The notes beneath the pieces were generated by a model. It was not told where the DNA came from. It did not search any database and was given only the letters and a program-made list of their open reading frames with translations. From Gnetum montanum (taxonomy: Eukaryota; Streptophyta; Gnetopsida; Gnetales; Gnetaceae), in contig MNCI01024352.1 in assembly GCA_015680685.1 (NCBI GenBank), forward strand, positions 399,396-439,829: 40,434 bases of DNA, written 5' to 3'. The translations under genes and the position numbers were made by a program. Shown here in pieces: positions 1-10,410 of the stretch; the stretch's first letter is position 1, and the number at the start of each line of letters is the position of its first letter.

Positions 1-363
1 ATCCTCCTAACTTTTCTCTCAAGTATTTGACTAACCAATAGGAGATTGTTTGCTAAAATATCCTAGCTAACTTTTCTCCCAAGTAAGGAGGTTACAACTT
101 ACTCATTTAATTAGGAAGGAGTTATTTAGGAAGTTATACATATTATTAGGAGAGATTTATGCTTTGGAAGTTATATCTATACTTTTAAATATTATATACA
201 TGTTTAAAATATCATAAACATGTGAATATTACTATTACAAATATTTGTAGGTATAATATAACTTATATAACATTTTACCAACAATATTTTTGAAATCCTG
301 GGACACATTAGAAAAGGTAAGTTTATAACTGGAGCTTTATATTTAGTGTATATGGTATTGTAA
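1..363. other. AT-rich non-coding stretch with a spaced 19-bp repeat
   Basis: No coding frame is visible. Two near-identical 19-bp copies of CTAACTTTTCTCYCAAGTA lie at 7-25 and 67-85, exactly 60 bp apart and differing at one base. This may be the edge of an unrecognised LTR or another dispersed repeat. I cannot assign it. Confidence 0.4.
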
Positions 364-543
364 ATTTTATTTAATAAACTGCAATCGGCCAGAAATATCT
401 TCGGTCACTTATCTTGCTGTGCCTCTGTGTCTTCATTGCCATATTCATCGGACTGGTATGCGATGCCGAATGCATCGGCGTTGGACATGGCTGCCGTTTT
501 GGAAGGTAAGTTACAGGAGGATGACTTACCGCCTAAAATTTGA
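364..543 (+). CDS. Possible exon fragment of unknown function
   Basis: The frame is open from just after a TAA at 361-363 to a TGA at 541-543 (59 sense codons). It has no early ATG; in-frame ATGs occur at 454 and 487. The peptide contains the stretch SSLPYSSDWYAMPNASALDM followed by AAVLEG. A GT donor-like site (GGAAG/GTAAGT) sits at about 501-508, so the true exon may end there. Composition differs from the flanks, with many CpG dinucleotides. I do not recognise the family. It could be a captured or real host exon, or a chance frame in a GC-richer segment. Confidence 0.25.
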   Translation: MLFNKLQSARNIFGHLSCCASVSSLPYSSDWYAMPNASALDMAAVLEGKLQEDDLPPKI

Positions 544-1473
544 AAGGAATCTTTCGGAAGGAAAAGCCCTGTTTAAGCGATGAAGTAACTGCAAAAAATT
601 TGGAAGTTGCAGGGATAAGTTAGGAACGCGCCTGCTTGTTATCCGCTCTCTGTTCACTGCCCTTTTTCCCTCTGTGTTTTTTTTTATATTTTTACAGATT
701 CACACAAAAAATGTAGGTTCAAATTTGTGGGTTTCTTGTACACGGCCATCATGATCGCGTGTTGGCGTCGTCGTTGCAGTCCCCATCTCCCTTTGCTTGC
801 CCACCGTCCACGCCTCTTGCCAGATCTAAGCAACCCCCATGACCGAGGCCATGGCCGCCATGCGTAGGACGAAGGCTTTCAATCCGCGTTTGGTTTCTCT
901 CCCGCCGCTGTTCTCCCGTTCAGCTCTGTTGCAGGTGCTGGTATTGACTCTGCTTCTCTTGGCTCATCGGCTCACGCGCAGACAGGCGCGCGGAGCAACG
1001 GCAACGGCTTGTTCGTCTCCCGCAACAATACCCTTGACGGCAACAGCAACGGATGGTCTTCAACGTGATTTTCTTCGGCAGCAACAAGGGTTTCAGGGCA
1101 CAATTCTAGCCATTCTTGATAGTTGTGCCAAAATCAGGAGCTACAAAAGGCGCGCGACTGAAACATTCGTATTTCTGAAATATTTTGCAAAATGACATTC
1201 CAATGTTTCCACCAAAATCCATTCGAGCGCCAGCAGCGGATTTTGCTAATGTCTAGAATCGCCAAAAATTTTATATATTTTTATATTTTGCCCCAAAATT
1301 ACACTCATTACAGTCCCATTATGTCATTCAAACTTTGATAGAACCTCACCACAATGGGCAATTGAATTTTGATATGCCAACAACCTTTTGATAACTCTTA
1401 TAAGTTATTGAAAATTTACCAAAATCAAACCCATGATTCTTACTGTTCCATAAAATGGCCAAATGTGCCAACA
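544..1473. other. CpG-retaining, GC-richer segment with an unassigned ORF
   Basis: About 600-1230 holds many CG dinucleotides (for example around 745-770 and 970-1030), unlike the CpG-depleted repeats in the rest of the window. A pyrimidine-rich run ending in TTTTTACAG (about 685-700) looks like a splice acceptor. A plus-strand frame at 839-1195 (118 codons) starts with ATG, is rich in Leu, Arg, Ala and Thr, and matches no family I know. Alternative frames there are also fairly open, so coding status is doubtful. From about 1230 to 1473 the sequence is AT-rich again, and 1473 abuts the broken end of element A. Confidence 0.35.
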
Positions 1474-1879
1474 GAAAGATGCTCAAGACCAGATGTTGAA
1501 ATGTGGTAGGAGAATTGCATAGACCAAATGACATCTTACGATATGTAAAAGTTCCCCAGGGACTTATGAATGTTGCCTTTTCTTGGTCCTGTAGTGCAAT
1601 TTGGATTTGGTTATAGCCACTATAACCATCTAGGAAGCTGTAGTAGCAATGCTCTAATATTGTGTTGAGCACCTGGTTAACAAATGGCAACGGAAAGTGA
1701 TCTATGAATGTTGCCATATTTAGCAACCTAAAATTGATGTAGGCTAACCACTTACTAGCTTTCTTTGGTACAATTATGAGTGGACTAACCCACTCACTAT
1801 TCACAATGGGATAGATGAACCTTGCCTTAAGAAGTTTCTCAATTTTCTCCTTAACGATTTGCTTTAATTTGGGATTCAA
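1474..1879 (-). pseudogene. Element A reverse transcriptase, N-terminal half
   Basis: The frame is open from MNPKLKQIVKEKIEKLLK through the gypsy RT signatures FIYPIVNSEWVSP, PLPFVNQVL, YYSFLDGYSGYNQIQIA and MSFGLCNSPTTFQ. It stops being RT-like at about 1474, just after LVLSIF and before the catalytic DD motif, so the polymerase active site is gone. The open frame continues to 1346, but those residues come from flanking DNA and make an artificial fusion. The absence of stops over about 135 codons makes this one of the better preserved coding stretches here. Assignment to Athila/Tat rests on the FLDGYSGYNQI wording typical of that lineage. Confidence 0.85.
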
Positions 1880-3281
1880 CCACCTCTGTGGCTATTATTT
1901 TGGCTTCATGGCTGGGTCGGTGTAAATGTGATGCTAGCATATCCTAGGAGGAATCCTTATGAGTTCAGGATATGACAAAGCAAAAGCTGTTGACCATCTT
2001 TCAACTACTTTGAATAGCATCTTTTTCTATTCTAGAGTAAGTCTTGCATTAATTATAACCAACTTCTTATTTTTCAAAAACACATATTCCATTCCAACTA
2101 GTAACATTTTTAGTTCAAGGGATTGTTGCTTGAAGTTATTAGTAATTTCCAACTCTTCCCAATAGGTATCATTGTTTGTATCATAAGAGAGTTGATGATG
2201 AACTTACTCAAGTTCATCCATGCTTGTGACATATTTACATGTTAGGCTCTCAGCTAGTTCCATGCATAGTGTGCTGCTTTTTGAATAAACAGTTAGCCAT
2301 TGGATGCCCTCCTATTTTGTGGCTACTACATACAAACACCTTTGAATTTCTACTTCTAGCACACACTACTTGCATGCAGAGATAGATGCTTGCTTGATGG
2401 CCCAAATTTTCTGCACATAATTACACTCGCTATCACTATACATGATGCATGAAACTCTCTTCTTCTTGATCTTTCTGAATGCATTTTCTTTAGAGATTTT
2501 CAGGGAAATATCTTTGATGCCTATTCTTGCATCTATGGTTTTCAACCATGCCCTTTACATTATGATTGGGAAGTCTCCTTTGCAGTTCTCCACTTTGATT
2601 ACCAAGAAGTTGGCAAGATAAGATCACCCATAGATAGTGGTCACAATGTCTTCTACTAGTCCAAATGAAATAGTGATGGATTGGTTTGCCAATTCCAATC
2701 TAATGTTGTTCTTCTTAAGAGGAGGCATGTTCTAGGTAGTGTACATCTCATGAGAAATCAAATTAACACTAGAACTTGAATCAAGAAGAGCCTTGCATGG
2801 TTTGTTCCCAACAATTTGCAAATAAATTAGAGAACTTCTAGGATCAGCTAATTTCCTGGGAAGGTTTTCTACATGAGTCCAATTAAACATGCTGTGAGTA
2901 AGCATTACGATATGGATCCTTGGTAAAGTTTGGTTTGAAGGTTGCCTGAAGGAATTGGACATGGAGGAAGAGCTAGGAGCAGGGTTGTTAACCATGGGTG
3001 TAGGTGAAGGCTTAGGTGGACTACGAGGTTGAAAGAAAGATCTTTTCTTTGATCAGGAAATTGATCCATCTAATTGATGAGTTGGTTGCAAATTAATAGC
3101 CCTCATAGCATTATGTTGTTGTGGTTAAGCGAGAAGTTCACCTTGCGTTAGTGGAGTAGGTGGTAGCTATGCAACTAGGGGAGGAGTGTGTGTAGGGACA
3201 AGAGGAGGATAAGGATAGGAGATGGTATCCCTTCTTTCATGTGGAGAAGGAGTTCGATAGTAATTAGAAGGATGGTAGAAG
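1880..3281 (-). pseudogene. Element A gag end, protease and protease-RT linker
   Basis: The region 2732-2995 carries the aspartic protease core: KLADPRSSLIYLQIVGN, then PCKALLDSSSSVNLISHEMY. The catalytic D-S-G triad of this class is read here as D-S-S; element B has the same change and element D has D-S-G. Upstream (2996-3281) is the proline-rich tail of gag. Downstream (1880-2731) is the linker to RT, with several stops, homologous to 9000-9800 in element B. The polyprotein would be cut by this protease in an active element; here the frame is broken many times. Confidence 0.75.
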
Positions 3282-3985
3282 GGTGCCAATGATGATCGGT
3301 GAGGTACCCCTACATCCAACCATATGAATCACTAAGGCGTTATGTGCGATTAGGTCAAATTCTACGGACCTATAGTTATCTCATACACTAGTTCCTCTAG
3401 GAAGTGAAAGGATGTTGAGAACATTAATTATCTTTCCAACTACACTTGTGAGGCTCAAGGGTATGGTTTAAGTGTAATTGAGATATATGAATTTTTATTG
3501 TGTTATATTTTATGGATGTAATCACCTACAACAAGAATAAGGGTAGAGTAGATTGCAAACTAATGTCTATTGTCTATCTAGCCTAACAAAAGTAACCACC
3601 CCACTTTCTTGAACACATATAGCACTACTAGGTTACCAAACGTTAAGTGTTGCTGGGTTACCAAGTACTATATGAATGCTTGAAGTGGTCATGCTCATGT
3701 TCACTAACTATTAGAGATAAATTATTTAATCAAATGCATTAAAGTAAAGAATAGGAAAGTAAAATGCTATAAGGAAAATATTAAGCTATTCTCAGTGCTA
3801 CAAGGATTGTCAAAAGAGTTCATTTTGTTTCCATCACACTACTATGCTTAGGTACATCAGTGCTCAAACAAAGAACTGCACACACTTTAGACTCCTTCTA
3901 TGGGCACTCAGAAAATATTCTAACTCTAGGGGGAAGAAACAGTAAGAGCTTCACTACCTTACTTGAAAACTAAAATTCAACTAAT
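3282..3985 (-). repeat. Element A 5' LTR remnant with start of primer site
   Basis: The LTR 3' terminus (minus strand ...ATCATCA) lies at 3290 and is followed by TTGGCACC, the first bases of the tRNA-Asp-type primer site. The inside matches the element B LTR: the AACACATATAGCACTACT block (3612-3629), the CACTTGTGAGG block near 3443, and the GTAGGGGTACC block at 3301-3311 (minus). The first part of the LTR, including the TATA region, cannot be recognised. Confidence 0.7.
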
Positions 3986-4019
3986 GAAAAACTTTTTAAA
4001 ACTAGAGCCCAAGCATGGT

Positions 4020-4545
4020 AATTATTGACTCAGGGTATATACCTTGATGTTGGACATTCGAGGTCAAATCCATGCAATCATATTGGAGAAAAATAAAAGT
4101 GACTCTAATATTGAAGGAATAGACATTGACTGAATTTCCAATCATAGAAGCTTTGAAAGAGCAAGATGAAAAAAGGATAAAAGAAAAAATTTTCATTTTG
4201 TAAGTATCTCAAAGAAAGAGGATGAAATAGATGAAACCTTATTTAAGAAAGTTGAAAAACTTATAGATGATATGCATATAACTTTTCAAAAAATTGATAA
4301 AGTTTTTACAGTTTCAAGTGAATGGCATGAAAAGCCCCAACATGTAATTGTTAAGTTTCATGATATAAAAAATGGAATACATGTTTAGATACATCAAAAC
4401 TACATGAAGCAAACTGAGAACAGTAAAAAAATTTGGATAAATTAGGATCTTATTGAAAAGAAACTTGTAGAAAGAGTTGAACAATAGTAAAAGTTTAAAG
4501 CAGCTTGTAAATAGGATTTTGTAGAATAACTAAATGCTAGCAATG
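4020..4545 (+). pseudogene. LINE ORF1-like RNA-binding protein remnant
   Basis: In one frame, with a few stops, the sequence reads RKNFHFVSISKKEDEIDETL, then FKKVEKLIDDMHITFQKIDKV, then EKPQHVIVKFHD. The pattern of an acidic E-D-E-x-D segment, an I-D-x-V-x-R/T-V helix, and K-P-x-x-V-I-V-K-F is known from ORF1 proteins of L1- and CR1-like LINEs, where it forms the RRM-like fold that coats element RNA. A following I-W-I-N-x-D-L fits the end of that domain. Several TAG/TAA codons sit where Gln would be expected. No zinc knuckle is visible. Family assignment is by motif memory only. Confidence 0.55.
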
Positions 4546-4569
4546 TGGTAGTGATTATAAATAAGTAGT

Positions 4570-5100
4570 ATTCTAAAAATTATTCAAAAAATGTATTTCC
4601 TCTTTAAGGTCCTAGATTATTAAATTTATTGCTAGAAATACAAGAGTAGGGTAAAGAGGCAGACCTTCTGGAGCATTGAACTATTAGTGAGGAAATCTCT
4701 TAAAAATTGTGTACTTTTAAATAAAATTGATAATCATAAATAATATGTTTGGCTAAAAATCTTATGTAAGCATGGTTGTGCTTTCCTTATCAAATGCTAT
4801 TTTACTCTTAGAGATGCTACATTATTTAATTTTGTATACCTATCTCGTGATCATCCTTTCTAGTTCTTAGGCAGAGATATTGTAAAATTTATAACAAAAG
4901 GATTAGTATTTATTTTTGAAGATTTTAATTCAAGGATAGACTCATAATAAATAATTATTATTTAGTGGCAACATAATGTTGGCAATTTAGACATTGTTGA
5001 AGATCACAACGAGACTTGAGATGCTGCAAATGACATTATTAATAAGATGTATCAATAATTATTATAATGGAAAATTTTTTTTTATCTTTTGATTTACAAT
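4570..5100 (+). pseudogene. LINE apurinic-type endonuclease remnant
   Basis: Around 4876-4940 the sequence reads RDIVKFITKGLVFIFEDFNS followed by RID. It matches the conserved D-I-x-x-F-x-x-x-G-x-x-x-x-x-G-D-F-N-x-R block of exonuclease-endonuclease-phosphatase domains in LINEs, which nick target DNA to prime reverse transcription. The Gly of GDFN is replaced by Glu, and the surrounding frame is broken by stops and frameshifts. Other endonuclease motifs are too decayed to place. About 5100-5750 is a Lys/Arg-rich linker typical of the EN-RT interval. Confidence 0.55.
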
Positions 5101-5751
5101 GGACTTGCTAGATTTCCATAATATTCATCATTTATTTTTATAGGACCTTAAGGTAACTCTTGTATTGAGTTGCTTTATGTTCTTATGAAGATATTGATTT
5201 TATTAAGGAGTTGAAAGTTGGAAAAGATTTAGTGAAGTCTTGCCATCATCATGTTAAGTTTTTGATGCAAATTCTAATTTTTTCTTAGATAAAAAATAAA
5301 AATAAAAATAGAAAAATATCAGTATAGAATCATCCCACTAATTAAGGAAAAATAAATGAATGAAACACATAACAAATAGGATTTTGGAAGATGACATAAA
5401 GTTAGAAGACTTGGTTTGATAAGGATTATATGTAGGCTAAGCACAATATTAAGAATAAAAATAAAAGGCACATACAAAGTTTTGTTAAGGCATATAAATG
5501 CTTAATTAAAACCAAGAGAAGGAAATTTATCAAGAAACAAAAAGAATATTTTTCTTACACCATTGAAAAGAACCTAGATAGTTTTAATAATGTTTTCATC
5601 ATTAAATTTCTCTTTTCAAAATATTTTCTTGTATTATTATAAGTTATTTATAAGACAAGATGATGATTCTACTACTATTATATAATGAACACCTCTCTAA
5701 TTTATTCTTGAGGAATTCATAGAGAGTATTAAAAAGCTAACATTTGGCAAA

Positions 5752-5756
5752 GCTAT
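5752..5756 (+). repeat. Left target-site duplication of element B
   Basis: GCTAT immediately precedes the LTR start TGATGAAG at 5757. The partner ACTAT directly follows the other LTR at 18524-18528. Four of five bases match and the difference is a G/A transition, as expected for an old 5-bp gypsy target duplication. Confidence 0.75.
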
Positions 5757-6604
5757 TGATGAAGTATCTTTGATCAGCTTCATCAATGGAATGTTGTCGA
5801 TGTGACCTCGTCGATATGTACCTATCAACGTGGCACCCTAGTAAATCTATAAATACAATACCCCAACTATGTTAATGAGGGGGAGATTTTTAGTTGCTAG
5901 TAGAACTCTTGCAGTTTATTTCCATGAGAGATAAAATAATTTTCTAAGTGCCCACAACAGGAGTTAAGAAATGTATGGATCTTTATTCGAGCATTGTTGT
6001 ACTTGAGCATTGTAGTATGTGCAATAATAAAGATGAGCCTTTTGATAAACCTTGCAGCACTTGGACTAGCTTAATGATTTATTTATGCATTTATTATTTT
6101 CATTAATTAAGCCATTAATTAAGCTAAGATGATTAATACTTTAATTAATTAAGCTAAATATACTAGCATACATAAGTACGATGACTTCAAGCATACATAT
6201 AACACTCGATAATCCCAATAGCACTTAATGCTTGGTCACCCAGTAGTGTTATATGTGTTTAGGATGTGTACAAAAAGTTAGACTGAATGCTTATGTTAGG
6301 ATAGTTAGTTATTAATTAGCAATTAGATTAGTTGAATTAGTTAATTAATTTATTCTCAATTTATTACCAACCTTAGGAAAAAAAACATAAAATAATAAAA
6401 ATCATGTGCCTTAATTACACTTAACCATACAACTAAGCCTCACAAGTGTAGTTGGGAAGACAAAGATCATTCCATGATTAGATCCACATGTTGGATTAAA
6501 TCTTGTGCATCAGAACACTAGGAATACATAGAATTTAACCAGATCATGCATGAATTCCTTAGTGATTTATATGGTTGAGTGTAGGGATACCTCATCACTC
6601 ATCA
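5757..6604 (+). repeat. Element B 5' LTR
   Basis: It starts TGATGAAG and ends ACTCATCA, matching 17642-18523. It is about 35 bp shorter than its partner, mostly because of a deletion near 5808 relative to the 3' copy. It carries a TATA box at 5848-5855 and an AATAAA at 6026-6031, consistent with U3-R-U5 organisation. Confidence 0.9.
5848..5855 (+). promoter_or_regulatory. TATA box of element B 5' LTR
   Basis: TATAAATA is conserved in both LTRs (other copy 17767-17774) about 90-125 bp inside the LTR start, the usual position of the retrotransposon RNA polymerase II promoter. Confidence 0.65.
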
Positions 6605-6624
6605 TTGGTGCTATTGCCAAGGAG
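6605..6624 (+). other. Element B primer-binding site (tRNA-Asp type, decayed)
   Basis: TTGGTGCTATTGCCAAGGAG follows the LTR directly. It fits the 3' end of plant tRNA-Asp as used by Athila/Tat elements (TGGCGCCGTTGCCGGGGA from general knowledge). The differences are largely C-to-T and G-to-A at former CpG sites. Confidence 0.7.
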
Positions 6625-6763
6625 TCTTAGATAGTACCATGTGCTATCAATCTATGATTAGTGAAAATTACTCAACATTGTTGAAATGAACCTAAGAAAG
6701 TTAAATCATAGCAATTAATCAAAACTATACTACAAGCACACTAAGAAATTATTTCTAACAAAA

Positions 6764-8560
6764 ATGTCTTCTTCTTCTCATAGGCGAGATGATTCTAAGT
6801 CAATAGTACCATAAGAACACTCTAAGAAAGGGAGTCAAAGTGGAAACTTAGATAAGCATAATGATGATCACTTTAAGGATTATGACTATGAAAAATGGAG
6901 AGAAAGTGGTAGATGCCATGGTGGTGGCAGTCCTCCTCCCTCTTCACCCTCTTCATTTCAATTAGTTTCATCCTTCAAATCTGAAAAGAACCGTAGGCGG
7001 CGGGACAACAATGATAATTGCAAAGACTGCAATGAATGAAGGGATGGCATAGGACATCACAGGTGTCATCAAGATCATGATGGTGAACCTTTGCTGGCCA
7101 CTCTAAATATGCTCAACATCCTAGAGGCTATTAGAATTCCTACTAGGCATGTGAAAGATAGCTAAATCAAGTGGCTAGACATGAATAATATCCCCAAATC
7201 TAAGGCGGGATATAACTTAGATCCTAAAATGCATCTACAAGCCTTTCATGATGCTTATGCCTTACAAAATATTGAAAATGAATGGCAAAAGCTCAAGTTG
7301 TTCCCCAGAACATTCATCAAGGAAGTAGAAAGCTAGTACTAGTCACTAGAACCATAATCAATTCATTGATGAAGTAAAATGCTAAAACTTTTTAATGACG
7401 AGTATCAAACCTATTCTAGAGTGTTAAACTTGTGAAGGAAAATCCAAGGATGGAAATTGGTAGATCACAAACCCTTGGATGTTGCCATGGGTAGATATTA
7501 TTAATTATTACACCAATGCCCTAGCCATGGTCACTCTCAAAGGAAACAACTTCACCACATCATAGATGGGTTTGCTTGAAAACACAGAGGATCCTTGGGG
7601 TCTATGCCTAAGGAAGACTATTAGAATTAAGAGTCCATCATATATAAAGGCTGATGGAGTAAGTAGAAAAAGAAGAAGAATAGTTGAGGAAACATGAAAG
7701 TGTAAAAGAATATAACAGGGATCCTTCCATCAGAAAGAAGGAGGTCTACTTTTGTGATAGTGAGTAGGAGTCACCTCTTGATGAGTTGGTGCAATGAAAG
7801 GCCTTACCAATCTAGAAATGTATGTCTGAAATTTCAGCCAAGGTAGATAAAATGTGGGATTTGTTAGATGAAAAATTCTAAACTACTCTTAAAATCGCAA
7901 AAGAATCAAGTAGAGTAGTGATTGTGACCACTGTAGGTGGAAAGAAGTTGAATGTGTGTACCAAAGGGGCAAGGGTAAAGCTGCTGTAGTAGAAGAGATT
8001 GAATCAAATAATGACAATGGATGTGACACCTACCACTATGAACATCCTAAGGGATATTTCCCTATTGTGTCACACTTATAGGAATCTAGGATGTATGCTT
8101 TGNGCCCTATTGTGTCACACTTATAGGAATCTAGGATGTATGCTTTGAATCCATGACTATCAAAAGCGAAAATGCCCAGGAGATTGTCATATCCTCAAGG
8201 CAATCCTTAGTAGTTCCACTAGCAACAACCTTATTATCCAAGTGGAACTACATCACAACCATATGAGTACTATTATTCATGGCAGCAACCACAGTGGTGG
8301 AGGATGTCACCACCATAGTAGTAGTACCCTTACAGGTAACCAGACCCATATGGGTACTATGTTCAACAACCCTTGTCTTCACGTGACTCTTCTAATCATG
8401 TTTCTCCTTTCTAACACCACTAACATCCTTTTGAATTCCACTGAACTCATTCTCCAACTCCTAGGAGAAATCTTATATTCCATCCATACCCTTCTCATAT
8501 GCCTGCACTTATTCCTCCACCCTTAACAAAGTTACTACCTGCTCCATCCATGCAAGGTGA
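6764..8560 (+). pseudogene. Element B gag
   Basis: It starts at the ATG at 6764 (MSSSSHRRDDSKS), the first good start after the primer site; element C has a corresponding start at 21114. The capsid-like core around 7180-7470 contains WLDMNNIPKSKAGYNLDP, FHDAYALQNIENEWQKLKLF and PRTFIKEVES, with a close counterpart in element C. A conserved YEHPKGYFPI block follows at 8034-8063. The C-terminal part (about 8190-8400) is rich in Pro, Gln and Tyr (QQPYYPSGTTSQPYEYYY). No classic CCHC zinc knuckle is seen. Many stops and at least one frameshift break it. The 94-codon ORF at 8242-8526 is a shadow in another frame. Confidence 0.75.
8060..8147. other. Exact 43-bp duplication around an ambiguous base
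   Basis: 8060-8102 and 8105-8147 are identical over 43 bp and separated by NG. The homologous place in element C has a single copy. This is best read as an unmerged overlap at an assembly join, and it disturbs the gag frame. Confidence 0.85.
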
Positions 8561-9814
8561 GCTTTTAGCTTAACTGTAACAACATAATGCTACAAGGGCC
8601 ATTAATCCATAATTGGCTAATTAACCAAGTGGTTAGGAACTGACATTTTACAAACAAAAATTCTTCTAATCCAATAGCCATCCTAAGCCCTCACAAACCG
8701 ATGCGGTTGGTCACCTTGCTCCTTCCTCATCCTCTGTAAATCAGCAAATCAAGAGCCCTTCAAACCAAGTGCCTCTCAAGATCCACATTGTTATGTTAAC
8801 TCATGCTACATATAACTAGATCTAGGTTGGCAACCTTCCTAGGAAGTTAGCTAATCCTAAAAGTCCCCTTATCTATTTGCAGATTGTTGGAAATGAACCA
8901 TGTAAACCTCTTCTAGATTCAAGTTCCAGTGTGAATTTGATTTTCCATGATATGTATATTGCTTGAAACTTGTAGCTTCTCAATAAGAGCAATATTACAT
9001 TAGAATTGACAAGCCAGTCCATCACTATTCCATTGGGACTGGTAGAAGATATTGTGACCATTGTCTATGGGTAGTCTTATCCTACCAATTTCCTAGTGAT
9101 CAAAGTTAAGAACTATAAGGGAGATTTTCTAATCATTATGGGAAGGGTGTGGCTAAGGACTATTAATGCAAGAATGGGCATCAGAGATCTTTCCCTAGAA
9201 ATTTTCAAGGAAAATGCATTTAGAAAGATCGAGAAGAAATGAGTTCTATGCATCGCGTACAGTGATATAGGCTGCAACTACGTCTAGAAACTTTGGTCCA
9301 TGAAAAGAGCATCCATTTTTGCATGCAGGTAGTGTGCAAATGAGATAGATATTCAAAGGTTTCTGTATGTAGTAGCCACAAAATAAGAGGGAACCTAGTG
9401 TTTAATATTTGATTTTGATAGTAGCACAATTTGCATGAAACCAACTAAGAGCTTGACATGCACCTATGTTGCAAAAATGGATGAACTAAAGCAAGTTCAT
9501 TGCTAACTCTTTGATGATGAAAATGATGATACCTATTGGGGAGAGTTGGAAATCCTTGAAAATTTTAAATAAGAGCCCCTAGAGTTAAAAAATCTTACTG
9601 CCAACCTGGAATATGCAATTTTGAAAAATGAAAATCCAGTTATAATCAATGCTAAACTTTCTCTTGAACAAAAAGAGACACTAGTGAAAGTGGTTAACAG
9701 ATGGCCAACAACCTTTGCTTGGTCATATCTTGAACTCATTGGGTTGATGTATACTAGCACTATATCTATATCTATCTAGCTATGAAGCCAAGAAAGTAGC
9801 CACAGTGGTGGTTG
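8561..9814 (+). pseudogene. Element B protease and protease-RT linker
   Basis: The protease core runs from about 8780 to 9180: PLKIHIVMLTHATYN, GNLPRKLANPKSPLIYLQIV, GNEPCKPLLDSSSSVNLI, then ITIPLGLVEDIVTIV and FLVIKVKNYKGDFLIIMGRV. The catalytic Asp is at 8916-8918; the triad reads D-S-S rather than D-S/T-G. In the family this aspartic protease matures the Gag-Pol polyprotein. The linker from 9200 to 9814 has several long open stretches (AKLSLEQKETLVKVVNRWPT, then TFAWSY) that are shared with elements A, C and D. Confidence 0.75.
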
Positions 9815-10410
9815 AACCCCAAATTAAAGCAAATCGTCAAGGAGGAAATAGAATAACTCCTCAAGGCAAGGTTCATCTATCCTATTGCAAATAGTGAGTG
9901 GGTCAGTTCACTCATGATTGTGTCAAAGAAAGATGGTAAGTGGAAGGTTTGTATTGATTTTAGGCTGTTGAACATGGCAACATTCAAAAATCATTTTTCG
10001 TTGTCATATGTCAATAAAGTGTTGGACACCATTTCTAGACATTGCTATTATAACTTTCTAGATGGTTATAGTGGCTAAAACCAAATTCAAATTACACTAG
10101 AGGATCAAGCAAAAACTACATTCACAAGTCCATTGAAAAATTTTGTATATGGGAAGATTCCTTTTAGTCTGTGCAATGCTCTTGCCACATTCCAATGCTT
10201 GGTCATGAGAATATTTTAGTAGCAAATTGGTAGTAGGGTGGAAGTCTTCATGGATGACTTTTTCACTTTTGGCGCTACATTCAAGTAAGCCTTGGACCAC
10301 CTTGATCAAGTATTAAAAAGATGTGTGGAGACAAAATTGGGGCTTAATTAGCAAAAGAGCCATCTAATGATCCAAGAGGGCATAGTCTTGGGGTACAGAA
10401 TCTCACAAGT
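9815..10410 (+). pseudogene. Element B reverse transcriptase
   Basis: In one frame from 9815: NPKLKQIVKEEIE, ARFIYPIANSEWVSSLMIV, VCIDFRLLNMATF, YNFLDGYSG followed by a stop, then NQIQITLEDQAK, FSLCNALATFQCLV and VEVFMDDF. The catalytic Asp pair is at 10253-10258, within VFMDDF. The frame at 9815 is the same as at 10244 and at the RNase H, so substitution stops, not net frameshifts, kill the enzyme. Examples are the stop in SGYNQI near 10076 and the stops before QIG near 10219. The role in active relatives is copying element RNA from a tRNA primer. Confidence 0.85.

Larger units (their letters stand above)
1474..3985 (-). mobile_element. Element A: truncated Athila/Tat-type Ty3/gypsy retrotransposon
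   Basis: Reading on the minus strand, the order is LTR remnant (about 3985-3290), a few bases of primer site, then the end of gag, protease, and the first half of the reverse transcriptase, which breaks off near 1474. Gag is missing: the LTR end and the first bases of the primer site run straight into sequence homologous to the gag 3' end of element B. RNase H, integrase and the second LTR are absent. LTR and pol resemble elements B and D, so it belongs to the same family. The right boundary against the LINE is approximate because the U3 end of the LTR is not recognisable. Confidence 0.8.
4000..5756 (+). mobile_element. LINE, 5' segment (ORF1 and endonuclease)
   Basis: First of three pieces of one non-LTR retrotransposon (others at 18524-20071 and 32591-32850). 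It holds an ORF1-like region, an endonuclease-like region with a GDFN-type motif, and the lysine-rich linker that precedes RT. It ends in the start of the RT domain (FIESIKKLTFGKAI, with stops in other frames), which continues directly after element B. The 5' end next to element A is uncertain, and no promoter or 5' UTR can be identified. Confidence 0.75.

Noticed and set aside
1346-1473. C-terminal extension of the element A RT frame
   Set aside because: After LVLSIF the residues no longer match RT and come from DNA beyond the truncation point.
4002-4196. Minus-strand 64-codon ORF
   Set aside because: Antisense to the LINE ORF1 region, which carries recognisable motifs on the plus strand.
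6605-6624. tRNA gene fragment at the LTR edge
   Set aside because: Only the tRNA 3'-end complement is present and it lies exactly at the LTR border, so it is a primer-binding site, not a tRNA gene.
8242-8526. 94-codon His/Leu-rich plus-strand ORF
   Set aside because: It lies out of frame over the Gln/Pro/Tyr-rich tail of gag in element B, whose true frame reads QQPYYPSG and similar. The ORF is a composition shadow.
9220-9760. Minus-strand ORFs at 9220-9444 and 9533-9760
   Set aside because: Antisense to the protease-RT linker of element B. The 9533 frame looks like the plus-strand frame at 1959-2165 only because element A is inverted relative to B.
10097-10309. Minus-strand ORF opposite the RT of element B
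   Set aside because: Antisense shadow; the plus strand carries the RT motifs.
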